Of a stretch of DNA of 64,000 nt, positions 24,801-33,343 are shown in pieces. Position 1 is the first letter of the stretch. Each line of letters begins with the position of its first letter. This stretch comes from Rhodothermales bacterium (lineage in GTDB: Bacteria; Bacteroidota; Rhodothermia; Rhodothermales; JAHQVL01): positions 62,001-126,000 of the forward strand of contig JAWKNW010000009.1 in NCBI GenBank assembly GCA_041391505.1, read 5' to 3'. Position numbers and translations under genes: made by a program. The notes beneath the pieces were generated by a model. The model was not told the origin of the DNA, searched no databases, and was given only the letters and a program-made list of their open reading frames with translations.

Positions 24801-27527
24801 CTCGACATGCTCGCTGCGCCAGCGCATGCGTCCGTCGGAGCCCACCTCGCGGACGCTGTTCCATTGCTCCCGGATGAGGGTCACGTCGACGGCCGCGCCG
24901 CCCACCGGCTGGCCGTTCGGGTCCACCGTGATGAGGTCGACCGTCATGCGTTGCTCCGTGCTCAGATCCAGAAACGTCGTGCGCGGCTTGAGGCCCACAT
25001 AGAAGAGGGCGGGATGGAGGATGGCTTCTGCCGCGCCGCCGCCTTCCTGCCGCGCCGGATCGGTCACGGCGGCGGAGAGCGACAGCCGGGCGGGGAATCC
25101 CTGCTCATTGCCGGGGAGCTGGGCCCGGATGGCGAGCCGGCCTTCCGCGTCCAGCAGCGTATCGCCGCTCGCGATCATGCCGTCGGCGCCGTAGCGGTCG
25201 CGCCACGACGAAAACAGATAGCCGTCGTACCCCGGCGGCGCGTAAAAGGTGGTGTTGCGCTGGAGGTAGTAGCGCGCCGGCTGCTCCTGCATGGCGGCGC
25301 CGAACAGGTAGCGGCCGGTGACGGTGCCCTCGAAGAAGTCGCCGGCGACATAGGCGTTCGACGAGGCGCGCACATCCACCGAAAACGTCGCGCGCCGGAA
25401 GGCATCCACCCTGAAGTAGTGTTCGGCGACGTAGGTGCGCCCTGGGTCGGTGAGGGTGGCGGTGATCCGGTACGAACCCAGCGTGGCGCTTTCGAGGCTG
25501 GCCCAGGTGAAGTCGAACGTGCCCATCGCGCCCGGCAGGATGTCCTGCTGGAAGACCACCTCGTCGCTCGGGCTGACGATTTCGATATGGAGGCTATCGC
25601 GCAGAGCCGTCCAGTCGCCATCGGTTTTTTGCCGGAATATGCCCTTGAAATTCGCCGTTTCGCCGGCGCGGTACAACCCGCGATCCGTGAACAGCACTCC
25701 CTCCCGGTCGAGTGGCTCCGGATTCCAGTCGGTGTAGATCCCGAAGCGATAGGGCTCCAGTCCGTCGTCGAACAGGCTGGCCGTGAAGGCGAGGTCGCCG
25801 TCTTTCTCGACGAAGGCGTACTGGATCGGCGTCGACCACTCGTCGGGGTGGGTCATGCCCAGCGCGTGCCATCCGGGGCCGGTCGCCCGGCCTTCGGTGT
25901 CGGTCGTGCCCTGCCAGTAGACCCGGTTGTCCTGCCCGCGCAGCGTCACGGCGGCGGCGGCGACGGGTTGCGCCGTGGCGAGGTCGGTGACGAAAAACAC
26001 GTTCTGGTGCGGGCTGAACTTGGCCGAGATGCCCATCCGGGTGACCTGCGCGAGCGCCTTGAACGAAGGCCGGTCCGTCTGGCCCGCACGCGCCGGCCCG
26101 AGCACCTGCACGCCGGCGACGCCGACGCCGTTCGTCAGCGCGGGCGACAGGTCGAACGGCAGCACCGTGGGGACGTTGCGCTGCGTGGCGACGGGCCGGC
26201 TCTGCGTCGCCGCGACGGCCGGCCGGACGGTCTGCGCGTCGGTGTCGTAATAGTGCCAGGTGTCGAACGAGGGCAGGCTGGGGATGATCTGATCCTGGGC
26301 GAGCCGTTCGAGACCGTAGCTGACCGTCTCGACGTTGGTGACGTGCATCGGCAGCACGGGCTGCTGCGCGGCCTCGACCACCAGGATGCCTTCGGGAATC
26401 CGCGCGGAGGGGACGTAGGCTTTGGTCACGAACCGATGCGCGCCCGTGGCGAGCACCTGGCCGTGCACGTCGCGCAGGCTGTCGACGCGGATCGTGTACG
26501 ACGTCTCCGGGGCCCAGGAAAGCGGCAGCCGGTGCGTGGTGCTGACGGCGTCGTCGCGCGCCTCGATACCGGCCGGCAGGTCCAGCGCCGGCTGGATCGT
26601 CAACGCACGGCGGAGATCGCCGAACCGGACTTCCGTCGTGAACTGGAGCGTCACGCCCTGCGCCGGATCCATGTTCGTGGTGATCGTATTGTAATATTCA
26701 TCCTCCTGCGACACCTGCACGAAGGCGAGTTCGGGATAGGTGGTGAAGACGATCTCCGCGCGCTCCGCGCTGCCCAGGTGTCCCTGCGCGCCGGCGAGGC
26801 CGGCGTCGATCGACACGACGTACGTGACGCCCTGGTCCAGCGGTCCGGCCGGCGTGACGACCGCGATGCTGTCGGCCTCGAGCCGGAAGAGGACCTCGAC
26901 GTCCGCGTCGTTGGACTGGCGCCGGAGGCTGAACGAGCGCGGGGCGGCGCCGGGGTCGAGGGCCTGGTTGAAGGTCAGGAAGAGGCCGGCGGACGGGTCG
27001 ACGAACCGTTCGTAGGGCGAGGGACTGGACGACACGAGGCGGGGGCGGGGCGTTTCGAAGGTCCAGGTATAGGGTTCGGCGAGGGCCTCGCCGTCCAGGG
27101 CGACGAGGCCGGCATGCAGGGTCGCCGCGAAGGCCGTGTTGACCGGAAGGGGGGCGGCCGGCTGGAAAACGAGCGTCTGCGTCCCTTCCCAGCGGAGGGC
27201 GCCGGCGACGGCCGGCTCGATCGTGATCTGCCCGGGCGCCGGGGCCGGCGCGTCGCCGACAGGCACCATCGGGCGGCTGAAGGTCACCGCGATGGACTGG
27301 TCGGACTGGAGCCGTAGCAGGCTGCCGGATGGCGAGACGCTGATCGGGCGAAGCGGCCCCTCGAGCGTGGGGATAAACGCCGCGGCGGCGGCCGGCACGT
27401 CGAGCGAGACGGTCTCGACCTCCATGCCGTCGGTCGACGCGCTTTTTTTCCCGCACGACAGGGCGGTGAAGGCGAGCAGCAGCAGGAGCAGGGATGTATG
27501 GCGAAGCAAGGGTTGCCTCCGATTCAT
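21840..27527 (-). CDS. yfhM: Bacterial alpha-2-macroglobulin lipoprotein (YfhM-like)
   Basis: This 1895-residue periplasmic protease inhibitor traps proteases through a thioester. The signal peptide ends in a lipobox (LAFTALSC), so it is membrane-anchored. Macroglobulin-type beta domains fill the first two thirds, with a glycine-rich bait-like segment (EMDEGGGGGGDEAQRG) near residue 1170. The thioester motif GCLEQ is present, with Cys at about residue 1399, so this is a thioester-containing form. A helical thioester domain and receptor-like C-terminus follow. It lies 45 bases downstream of pbpC in the same direction, the same pairing as in Escherichia coli, where the inhibitor and PBP1C are thought to guard and repair breached cell walls. 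Confidence 0.95.
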   Translation of the reverse strand: MNRRQPLLRHTSLLLLLLAFTALSCGKKSASTDGMEVETVSLDVPAAAAAFIPTLEGPLRPISVSPSGSLLRLQSDQSIAVTFSRPMVPVGDAPAPAPGQITIEPAVAGALRWEGTQTLVFQPAAPLPVNTAFAATLHAGLVALDGEALAEPYTWTFETPRPRLVSSSPSPYERFVDPSAGLFLTFNQALDPGAAPRSFSLRRQSNDADVEVLFRLEADSIAVVTPAGPLDQGVTYVVSIDAGLAGAQGHLGSAERAEIVFTTYPELAFVQVSQEDEYYNTITTNMDPAQGVTLQFTTEVRFGDLRRALTIQPALDLPAGIEARDDAVSTTHRLPLSWAPETSYTIRVDSLRDVHGQVLATGAHRFVTKAYVPSARIPEGILVVEAAQQPVLPMHVTNVETVSYGLERLAQDQIIPSLPSFDTWHYYDTDAQTVRPAVAATQSRPVATQRNVPTVLPFDLSPALTNGVGVAGVQVLGPARAGQTDRPSFKALAQVTRMGISAKFSPHQNVFFVTDLATAQPVAAAAVTLRGQDNRVYWQGTTDTEGRATGPGWHALGMTHPDEWSTPIQYAFVEKDGDLAFTASLFDDGLEPYRFGIYTDWNPEPLDREGVLFTDRGLYRAGETANFKGIFRQKTDGDWTALRDSLHIEIVSPSDEVVFQQDILPGAMGTFDFTWASLESATLGSYRITATLTDPGRTYVAEHYFRVDAFRRATFSVDVRASSNAYVAGDFFEGTVTGRYLFGAAMQEQPARYYLQRNTTFYAPPGYDGYLFSSWRDRYGADGMIASGDTLLDAEGRLAIRAQLPGNEQGFPARLSLSAAVTDPARQEGGGAAEAILHPALFYVGLKPRTTFLDLSTEQRMTVDLITVDPNGQPVGGAAVDVTLIREQWNSVREVGSDGRMRWRSEHVEEVKQTQTIRSQAGKAQRLAFSIAEGGSYLVRAESRDLRGNAVRTEAYFYATGAGYVAWRRSDDDRIELIPEKTTYAPGETARFMVQSPYETATALVTVEREGILSSQVMTLTGSAPQIAIPITEAHLPNIFVSVMLLTGRTAPPSGASDPGAPSFKIGYAAIDVDTGERRLAVEILPNAETYRPGDEVEVDLRLVDARGNGVQGEVTFSAADAGVLNLIGYALPDPFDTFYGARPLGVTTSQTLANLVKQRNFGLKEMDEGGGGGGDEAQRGVRKDFRPLAHWAPAIQTDERGRARVTFKLPESLTTFRLMATALTAGNQFGNAQKDVVVTKPLVLTPALPRFARLGDRFEAGVLVTNTTGADGPVAVSVEAQGLSLAGETSKTVQMARGETQEVRFDWNGDAAGEATLRFSARLGAEQDAFEIGLPVQQPTIKATQATFASTDDAADEALRLPAGLIPSLGGFQARVASTALVGLEGAAEYLFEYPYGCLEQRTSRIRPLIAGTELLDLFQVDVLGGQRDALIGDWIQSLPAFWTGSGFTLWRGGSYVHPYVSAYVVLALAEARDAGFRIPEALTADAVEALASAVSNGSQRPEYYSEAVWNDTRALMLYALGRHNRFLDQEINDLATRVTAGNAPISMDGRSHLLRLLVRRNAPLFARQKQALTESLVAALRVESTTAYLTASASPATGWIFASDTRSTAFGLAALIETRPPAETQVLIERMVRYLLETRRGDHWASTQENAAVIDAFRLYREAYEDVSPDFTAKITLAGRSILEAAFQGRSLDTEDAVAALTGLPAGETLPVRIEKSGDGRLYYTLRLETYSTEPADALAQGLSVERRIQRLDESGQPVGAIEVTGGKTVTLDAGELVRVTLRLTSPADRNYVVLDDALPAGLEALNDAFITTNSQLTQDTGSDRWWGSFNHTEIRDDRVVLFADYLTRGEHTYTYVARATTPGTFSHPPAQSELMYQPEINGRTASGSLVVR

Positions 27528-27572
27528 GCGATGTCGTGTAAAGGGGCCGTCCGGCGATCGCCGGACGGACGT

Positions 27573-30026
27573 TCAATCCGGCGCCCCGAGCACCCGGGGA
27601 TCGGGCAAGGAGGCCGGCTCCTCGAGCGGGTCGATGACGGCGATCCGGGCCGGCAGGCTGCGCACGGCGTCGCCTTCCAGCGTGCGGGCGCGCAGTTCGA
27701 TGGTATGGGTGCCGGGGGCGAGCGCAAGGAAGGCCTCGTCGATCGATCCGGGGAACGCCGCGCCGTCCACCCACCACTCGGGATGCACGAGCGTTTCGTC
27801 GACGACGGCCTGCAGCTTGATGCGCTGGTAGCCGCGCCGCAGCACCGGATCCAGCTGGAAACGCGCCCCCGATATCGGGTAGGCGACGCGCAGGCCGGCA
27901 TGTGGCGAGGGCGCCTCGTCCCGGGCCGCGGCCTGCGCCAGCGTGACCGTGGGAGGGAGCGGCATGCCGCGTTCCCGCATCCATTCCCGGTATTCGGGGG
28001 GATGGACGGCGTAGGTGATGGACTGCCGGGCCGAGGCCGGCGTGTCGGCGTCGGCGAGGAGCCCGTTGCGGCGGTCGATGTCGTACCGGCGATGGACGGC
28101 GCAGGTGTCCGTCGGGATGCTGCCGGCGAGGAAGGCGATGCGTTTTCGCACGGGGCAGGCCGCCCCCGGCAGCTTCCCGCTCGCGGGGCATACGACGGCG
28201 TCGGCGACGCCGGCCGGGGCGTCAAACGCGCCGCCGGGCCCGAGTTCGAGCAGGATCGACTTGAACAGCGGCCCCGCGCCCGAGACGCCGCTCACGCGCT
28301 GCATCGGGCTGCCGTCGAAGTTGCCCACCCAGACGCCAACGGTGTAGGCCGGCGTGAATCCCACCGCCCAGTTGTCGCGATAATCTTTGGTGGTGCCGGT
28401 TTTTACCGCGGCGGGAAACGGCAGCTCGAGCGGTCCGTAGCGGCCGAATGCGGCCTGCCTGGCTTCGGGGTCCGACAGGATGTCCGCCATCAGGTAGGCG
28501 ACGTCGGGCGCGATGACGCGTGGCGCCGTCGCCGGCGGCGCGGGCTGTTCGACGGCGCCGTCGAGACTCGTTATCGACGCGATGGCGCGCAGCGCCGGGA
28601 GCGCGCCTCCGCGCGCGAGACCGGCGTACGCGCGGGCGAGTTCAATGAGCCGGACTTCCCCGTTGCCCAGCGTGATGCCCACGCCGTAGTGCTCCGCCGG
28701 CCGGTCGAGCGAGGCGAGACCGAATGCATGGAGGCGGTCGAGGATGCTGGCCGGCCCGATCTCGCGGGCGACGCGGACGGCCGGCACGTTGTAGCTGTTG
28801 GCGAGCGCCTCGCGCAGGGGCACGGGGCCGTGGAAGGTCCGGTCGTAGTTTTGCGGGGCGAAGGCGCCGCCGGCTTCGGGGATCTGGATTTCGAGGTCGG
28901 CCAGGATGGAAGCGGGCGTGTACCGCCGGCTTTCAAGCGCCAGGGCATAGGTGAACGGCTTCAGCGCGCTCCCCGGCTGACGCCGCGCCTGCACGCCGTC
29001 GTTCTGTCCGCCCGTCGCCGCATTCCAGAAATCCGCGCTGCCGAGGTAGGCGCGGATGTCGCCGGTGGCGTTGTCCAGCACGATGACGGCGGCGTTGCTG
29101 ACGTTTTCGCTGTTCAGCCGGGCGAGGTGGGTGCGCGCGAGGGCCTCGACCGTCTGCTGAAGCCGGGCGTCGAGCGTGGTGCGCACCTCGGCCAGGCCGG
29201 CGCGGTCGCCGAGCTGGCTGCGCACGAATTCGACGAAATGCGGCGCCTGGAACGTCTGGTCGGGCGGCCGCGTCGGGATCGGGAGCGCGCCGAGTCGGGC
29301 GGCCTCATCGGGCGCCAGGCGCGCCGTCGCGGCCATGGCGTTGAGGACGCGCTGTTGCCGGCGCCGCGCCGCATCGGCGTGCCGGTAGGGGTCGAACGCA
29401 ACCGGGCTCTGGGGTAGCCCGACCAGAAAGGCCGCCTCGGCCAGGGTCAGGTCGCTCGCACTCTTCCCGAAATAGGTCCGCGCCGCCGCCTCGATGCCGT
29501 AGGCCTGGTTGCCGAAGTACACCCTGTTGAGCCACAGCGCGAGGATCTCGCGTTTGGTCAGCCGCGCCTCGAGCCGGAGCGCGAGATGCGCCTCGGCGAG
29601 TTTGGTGAACAGGGTGCGGCGGGTGGATTTGCGCAGGGCGCGCGCCACCTGCATCGTGATCGTGGAGCCGCCGCTCACGACGTGCCCGGCGCCGGCGTTG
29701 TCGCGCGCGGCGCGGAGCAGCGCCAGCGGGTTGACGCCGGGATGGCGGTAAAAATAACGATCCTCGATCGCGACGAGCGCCTCGGCGACGTGGGCCGGCA
29801 GGACGTCGAGCTCGATGGGGATGCCCCGTCCATCCGGCCGGATTTCGCGCAGCAGCGCGCCGGCCCGGTCAGTCACCCGAACACTCACCACCTCGGGCTC
29901 GGCGAGCAGGCCGGCCGGCACCGGGACGAGCAGCGAGGCCAGCCCCGCCAGCAGCGCGGCGCCGGCCGTCGTGACGAGCGCGCGACGGAGAGGGGATAGA
30001 CGCAGGGGGCGATGACGAAACCGCAT
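27573..30026 (-). CDS. pbpC: Penicillin-binding protein 1C
   Basis: This 817-residue bifunctional peptidoglycan synthase has an N-terminal membrane helix (about 14-36). A glycosyltransferase-51 domain follows with the catalytic Glu in AIEDRYFYRHPG and the STITMQVAR motif. The transpeptidase domain has SxxK at PGSALKPF (Ser about 353), SxN as NSYNVPA, and KTGT. The C-terminal BiPBP-type domain (about 725-815) is the PBP1C hallmark. The alpha-2-macroglobulin gene follows after 45 bases, so the two are likely co-transcribed. No divergent regulator is present. Confidence 0.95.
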   Translation of the reverse strand: MRFRHRPLRLSPLRRALVTTAGAALLAGLASLLVPVPAGLLAEPEVVSVRVTDRAGALLREIRPDGRGIPIELDVLPAHVAEALVAIEDRYFYRHPGVNPLALLRAARDNAGAGHVVSGGSTITMQVARALRKSTRRTLFTKLAEAHLALRLEARLTKREILALWLNRVYFGNQAYGIEAAARTYFGKSASDLTLAEAAFLVGLPQSPVAFDPYRHADAARRRQQRVLNAMAATARLAPDEAARLGALPIPTRPPDQTFQAPHFVEFVRSQLGDRAGLAEVRTTLDARLQQTVEALARTHLARLNSENVSNAAVIVLDNATGDIRAYLGSADFWNAATGGQNDGVQARRQPGSALKPFTYALALESRRYTPASILADLEIQIPEAGGAFAPQNYDRTFHGPVPLREALANSYNVPAVRVAREIGPASILDRLHAFGLASLDRPAEHYGVGITLGNGEVRLIELARAYAGLARGGALPALRAIASITSLDGAVEQPAPPATAPRVIAPDVAYLMADILSDPEARQAAFGRYGPLELPFPAAVKTGTTKDYRDNWAVGFTPAYTVGVWVGNFDGSPMQRVSGVSGAGPLFKSILLELGPGGAFDAPAGVADAVVCPASGKLPGAACPVRKRIAFLAGSIPTDTCAVHRRYDIDRRNGLLADADTPASARQSITYAVHPPEYREWMRERGMPLPPTVTLAQAAARDEAPSPHAGLRVAYPISGARFQLDPVLRRGYQRIKLQAVVDETLVHPEWWVDGAAFPGSIDEAFLALAPGTHTIELRARTLEGDAVRSLPARIAVIDPLEEPASLPDPRVLGAPD

Positions 30027-30172
30027 GGATGGGGCGTCGAGGAAAGGAATGGGCCGGGGAAATATACGGCGGATCGGCGTGGCGCGTGGAGCAAGGACGT
30101 GCGAACGTTGAACGATGATCCGGTGAACGTTAGATTCAACCGTTCTTTACATCAACCGTCCCGACCGAATCC

Positions 30173-31003
30173 GTGTCCAAACCCGACTTCGATTACACCC
30201 GCTACCGCGTCCCGACCGGTAAAAAATTCAAGCTCGCCTCGATCGACCCGTCCGACACTCAGGGCCTGGAAAACGACAAGGCCGTGGACCGCCGGAAAAA
30301 GAAGAACCGGAAACGCATGGCGAACCTGCAGGAACGGCTTTTTGCCGAGGGCAAGCAGTCGCTGCTCGTCGTGCTGCAGGCGATGGACACGGGCGGTAAA
30401 GACAGCACGATCCGCGAGGTATTCCGGGGCGTCAATCCGCAGGGGTGCCGCGTGAACGGCTTCAAGGCCCCGACCCCCATCGAGCTGGCGCATGACTTCC
30501 TGTGGCGCGTCCACGACGTAGCGCCGAAGAAGGGCATGATCGGGATCTTCAACCGGTCGCATTACGAGGATGTGCTGGTCGTTCGCGTGCACGGATGGGC
30601 GCCGAAAGAGATCATCGAACGCCGGTACGATCATATCAACCGGTTCGAGGCGCTGCTCGCCGACGCCGGCACCCGCGTGCTCAAGATCATGCTTCACATC
30701 TCCAAGGATTACCAGCTGGAGCGGCTCCGCCGGCGGCTCGTGGAGCCGGACAGCCACTGGAAGTTCAACCCCGGAGATCTGAAGGAGCGCGAGCTGTGGG
30801 ACGAGTACATGAAATGCTACGAGATCGCGCTGAACCGTTCCGCGACGCCGGCGGCGCCCTGGTACGTCATCCCCGCCGAGCATCAGTGGTTTCGCAACCT
30901 GCTCATCACCGAACTCATCGCCGACACGCTGGAGGAGATGAATCCCCAGTATCCTGCGCCAGATTTCGATCCGGCCGCGTTCCCTCCCGAGAGCCTGGTG
31001 TAA
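30173..31003 (+). CDS. ppk2: Polyphosphate kinase 2 family protein
   Basis: PPK2 enzymes phosphorylate nucleotides using inorganic polyphosphate. It is 276 residues, a single-domain length. The Walker A-like motif is AMDTGGKDSTIR and the Walker B region is IFNRSHYEDVLVVRVH; the lid segment has ISKDYQLERLRRRL. The preference for AMP, ADP or GDP cannot be read from sequence by eye; the single-domain form with this motif spacing resembles the class that phosphorylates nucleoside mono- and diphosphates. The start is GTG at 30173 (residues SKPDFDYTRYRVP follow), without a strong Shine-Dalgarno sequence. The next gene starts 5 bases after the stop, so the pair is probably co-transcribed. Confidence 0.92.
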   Translation: MSKPDFDYTRYRVPTGKKFKLASIDPSDTQGLENDKAVDRRKKKNRKRMANLQERLFAEGKQSLLVVLQAMDTGGKDSTIREVFRGVNPQGCRVNGFKAPTPIELAHDFLWRVHDVAPKKGMIGIFNRSHYEDVLVVRVHGWAPKEIIERRYDHINRFEALLADAGTRVLKIMLHISKDYQLERLRRRLVEPDSHWKFNPGDLKERELWDEYMKCYEIALNRSATPAAPWYVIPAEHQWFRNLLITELIADTLEEMNPQYPAPDFDPAAFPPESLV

Positions 31004-31008
31004 GGCCG

Positions 31009-31818
31009 ATGCCACGCAGATACGTCCACCGTGCCGGATGGAGCCTGTGCGGGATGCTGCTGGGGCTCGTGCTCGCAGGGTGCGCGTTGACTACGGCACG
31101 GCAGCCGGGGCCGGACGATCTGGCGAAGAAAACGGGGTTCGACTGGCGGGCCGATTCGACCGCGCACTTCGTCGTGTATGCCGAACGAGGCTCGGAGGGC
31201 GAGCGCCGGCTGGAGGAGGTCAAGCGGGATGTCGAGGCGTCGCTCGTCCGGGTGAACCGGGTGCTCGGCGCCCACCAGGAAGAGCCGCGGGCCACGATCT
31301 TTCTGGTCGATTCCCGGGACCGCATGCGCGCCCTGATCGGCCACGAAACGAACGGCATCGCCTTTTTCAAGACGCGCACGCTCTGTTACATCGTGAATGA
31401 ACGCATGATGCTCAGCGCCACACACGAGCTGCTGCATGTCGTCGCGATGAATCGATGGGGGACTCCGGAGCGCTGGGTCAACGAAGGACTGGCCGTGTAT
31501 GCGACGGGCAACTGGCATGGGCACGACCTCCACAGGCTCGCGGCCTTTCTCGGCCGCGAAGGGGTCCAGCTGTCATGGGATGAGCTGACGCGCTCCTTTT
31601 CCCGCCATAACGACCTCATCACCTACCCGCAAGCCGGCAGCCTCATCGGGTTTATCTACGAGACGTACGGCGTCGAAGCGGTGGAGGCCTTGTGGAAGGA
31701 TGGCGCCGGCGGGCTGCAACGCGTTACCGGGACGACTCCGGATGTGATCGAGGCGTCATGGAAGGCGCGGCTGGCGCAGGAGCCGGCCGAGGCGATGGAC
31801 TACACGTACGCCCCGTAA
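31009..31818 (+). CDS. Lipoprotein metallopeptidase with HExxH motif
   Basis: This 269-residue protein has a signal peptide and lipobox (LLGLVLAGC). A gluzincin-like metalloprotease core follows, with HExxH in MLSATHELLHVVAMN and the downstream glutamate in RWVNEGLAVYATG, as in peptidase-MA-like proteins. All three zinc ligands look present, so it is probably active at the envelope. The ATG at 31009 lies 5 bases after the PPK2 stop; the in-frame sequence further upstream overlaps PPK2 and is a shadow. The substrate is unknown. It converges on the DUF3037/HipA-like pair. Confidence 0.85.
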   Translation: MPRRYVHRAGWSLCGMLLGLVLAGCALTTARQPGPDDLAKKTGFDWRADSTAHFVVYAERGSEGERRLEEVKRDVEASLVRVNRVLGAHQEEPRATIFLVDSRDRMRALIGHETNGIAFFKTRTLCYIVNERMMLSATHELLHVVAMNRWGTPERWVNEGLAVYATGNWHGHDLHRLAAFLGREGVQLSWDELTRSFSRHNDLITYPQAGSLIGFIYETYGVEAVEALWKDGAGGLQRVTGTTPDVIEASWKARLAQEPAEAMDYTYAP

Positions 31819-31938
31819 CGTCTTCGGAAGTTGTTGAAATTCTAAAAACCCATTGCGCGGGCCGCCATTCGACCCGGGCGCCGCAAGCAACCGGCAGCGC
31901 AGATGGATGCGGCGCGGATGGACGCCCCCTCCTGTTTC

Positions 31939-32334
31939 TCAGGTCCTCTTGATGCGGACCATCGTGTTCATCAGGTGTTCGAGCGCGGCGGCGGGGTTGT
32001 CGCAGAGGCCCGTGTGGGAGGGGGAGGGCTGGATCATCGTGCTGCGCGGGGCGACGAGCCAGTGGTAGCGTTCGCGTTTGGAGAGCTGGCCGATCGGGCC
32101 GGCATGGCTGCCGCCGGCGCAGAGGATGGGGATGACCGCGAGGTGATTGCGGATGGTTTCCAGGTCCGCTCCCGGGTGGATGGCCAGGAGGCGGGGCTCG
32201 TCCAGTTCGATGCGCGCCTCCAGGAAGCCCCGCGACGGGCAGGACAGGATGATGCCGGCGTTGATAAATTCCTCGCGCTCGATCCGGGGGACGACGCGCA
32301 GGACCGCGTAGTCATACAAGCAGCGATCGGGCAC
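31939..32334 (-). CDS. DUF3037 family protein
   Basis: This 131-residue protein starts with GTG at 32334, chosen because an exceptionally strong AGGAGGAGG lies about 7 bases upstream and the N-terminus then reads PDRCLYDYAVLRVVPR, the usual DUF3037 opening. FINAGIILSCP is also typical. The function is unknown in the family, which is commonly found next to HipA-like kinases. The gene overlaps the 3' end of the kinase gene by 23 bases, which with the strong ribosome-binding site points to tightly controlled relative expression. Confidence 0.88.
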   Translation of the reverse strand: MPDRCLYDYAVLRVVPRIEREEFINAGIILSCPSRGFLEARIELDEPRLLAIHPGADLETIRNHLAVIPILCAGGSHAGPIGQLSKRERYHWLVAPRSTMIQPSPSHTGLCDNPAAALEHLMNTMVRIKRT

Positions 32335-33094
32335 GGGATACCTCCTCCTGGAAGTCGAACGGGGACTCGAGCCGGCGTCGCAGATAGTCGACGTACGCCG
32401 CGCGGTGGTCGGCAACGCGGTCGAACGGGGCGTCGTGGAGCAGCCATGCATCCGGCACGAGGGCGACGACCTGCTCGATGAGCGCCGGCGTGATGCGCTG
32501 GCGCAGCGCGTCGGCCGCCGCGTCGAGGGCCGAGGCGAACGGGAGCAGCACGTGGTGTTTGATGGCCGCGAACCGGTCGCGGCTGCGCGCCGGGTAGTCG
32601 GACCACGCGTGGTGAAAATAGAGACAGGCCCCGTGGTCGATCAGCCAGAGCCGGCGATGCCACATGAGCAGGTTCGGGTTGCGCGGGGTGCGGTCGACGT
32701 TAGTCATCAGCGCGTCGAACCAGACGATGCGCGACGCGAGGTCGGCGTCGGGGGTGTCGACCACCGGGTCGAACGTGATCGAGCCGGGCAGGTAGTCGAA
32801 CGCCAGGTTGAGGCCGGCGCTGCCGCGGATCAGGGCCTGGATTTCGGGGTCGGGCTCGGTTCGGGCCATCTCAGGGTCGAGTTCGACGAGCACGATCTCG
32901 GGGATGGGCAGGCCGACGGCGCGCGCAAGTTCACCGGCGATCACCTCGGCGATAAGGACTTTCGGCCCCTGGCCGGCGCCGCGAAACTTGAGGACATAGG
33001 TCCCCTCGTCGTCCGCTTCGACGATAGCCGGCAGCGATCCCCCCTCGCGGAGGGGGGTGACGTAGCGGGTGGCGTGGACGGTGCGGAGGTTCAT
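32312..33094 (-). CDS. HipA-like kinase domain protein (HipA_2 type)
   Basis: This 260-residue protein resembles the HipA kinase core without the N-terminal subdomain-1 of full HipA. Kinase residues are visible: a P-loop-like start (GTYVLKFRGAGQGPKVLIAE), the catalytic Asp and Asn in MTNVDRTPRNPNLL, and the metal-binding Asp in WLIDHGACL. The active site therefore looks complete. The ATG at 33094 begins MNLRTVHATRYV; longer extensions to 33313 look untranslated. It is paired with a DUF3037 gene that overlaps its 3' end. No HipB-like DNA-binding antitoxin is adjacent, so this is not a classic hipBA module. Confidence 0.85.
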   Translation of the reverse strand: MNLRTVHATRYVTPLREGGSLPAIVEADDEGTYVLKFRGAGQGPKVLIAEVIAGELARAVGLPIPEIVLVELDPEMARTEPDPEIQALIRGSAGLNLAFDYLPGSITFDPVVDTPDADLASRIVWFDALMTNVDRTPRNPNLLMWHRRLWLIDHGACLYFHHAWSDYPARSRDRFAAIKHHVLLPFASALDAAADALRQRITPALIEQVVALVPDAWLLHDAPFDRVADHRAAYVDYLRRRLESPFDFQEEVSRARSLLV

Positions 33095-33343
33095 GGCCGG
33101 CGTTCGTGTGGCAACAGGTGTCCCGTCAGACGCTGCGGGGGCAACTAGGTTCACGCCCCCGAGCCGTCGGGATGTCATGATTTGCGATTGGCGGATCCAC
33201 TGGGGATATTGGTCCAGGCACCGATTCCAACGGTGCGCGGGCGAATGCGGGAGGTGATCCTGTGTAAGTACATCGTGTATGACGTCCGTTTTCTCTCGCT
33301 CCGCGTACCCCACGGGGATGCGCGATAAGGTTCTGTGTAGCTC

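Noticed and set aside
22593..27317. A 1574-residue open frame on the plus strand
   Set aside because: It lies entirely antisense to the alpha-2-macroglobulin gene, its translation is a low-pattern Arg/Gly/Glu-rich sequence, and high GC at third positions explains its openness.
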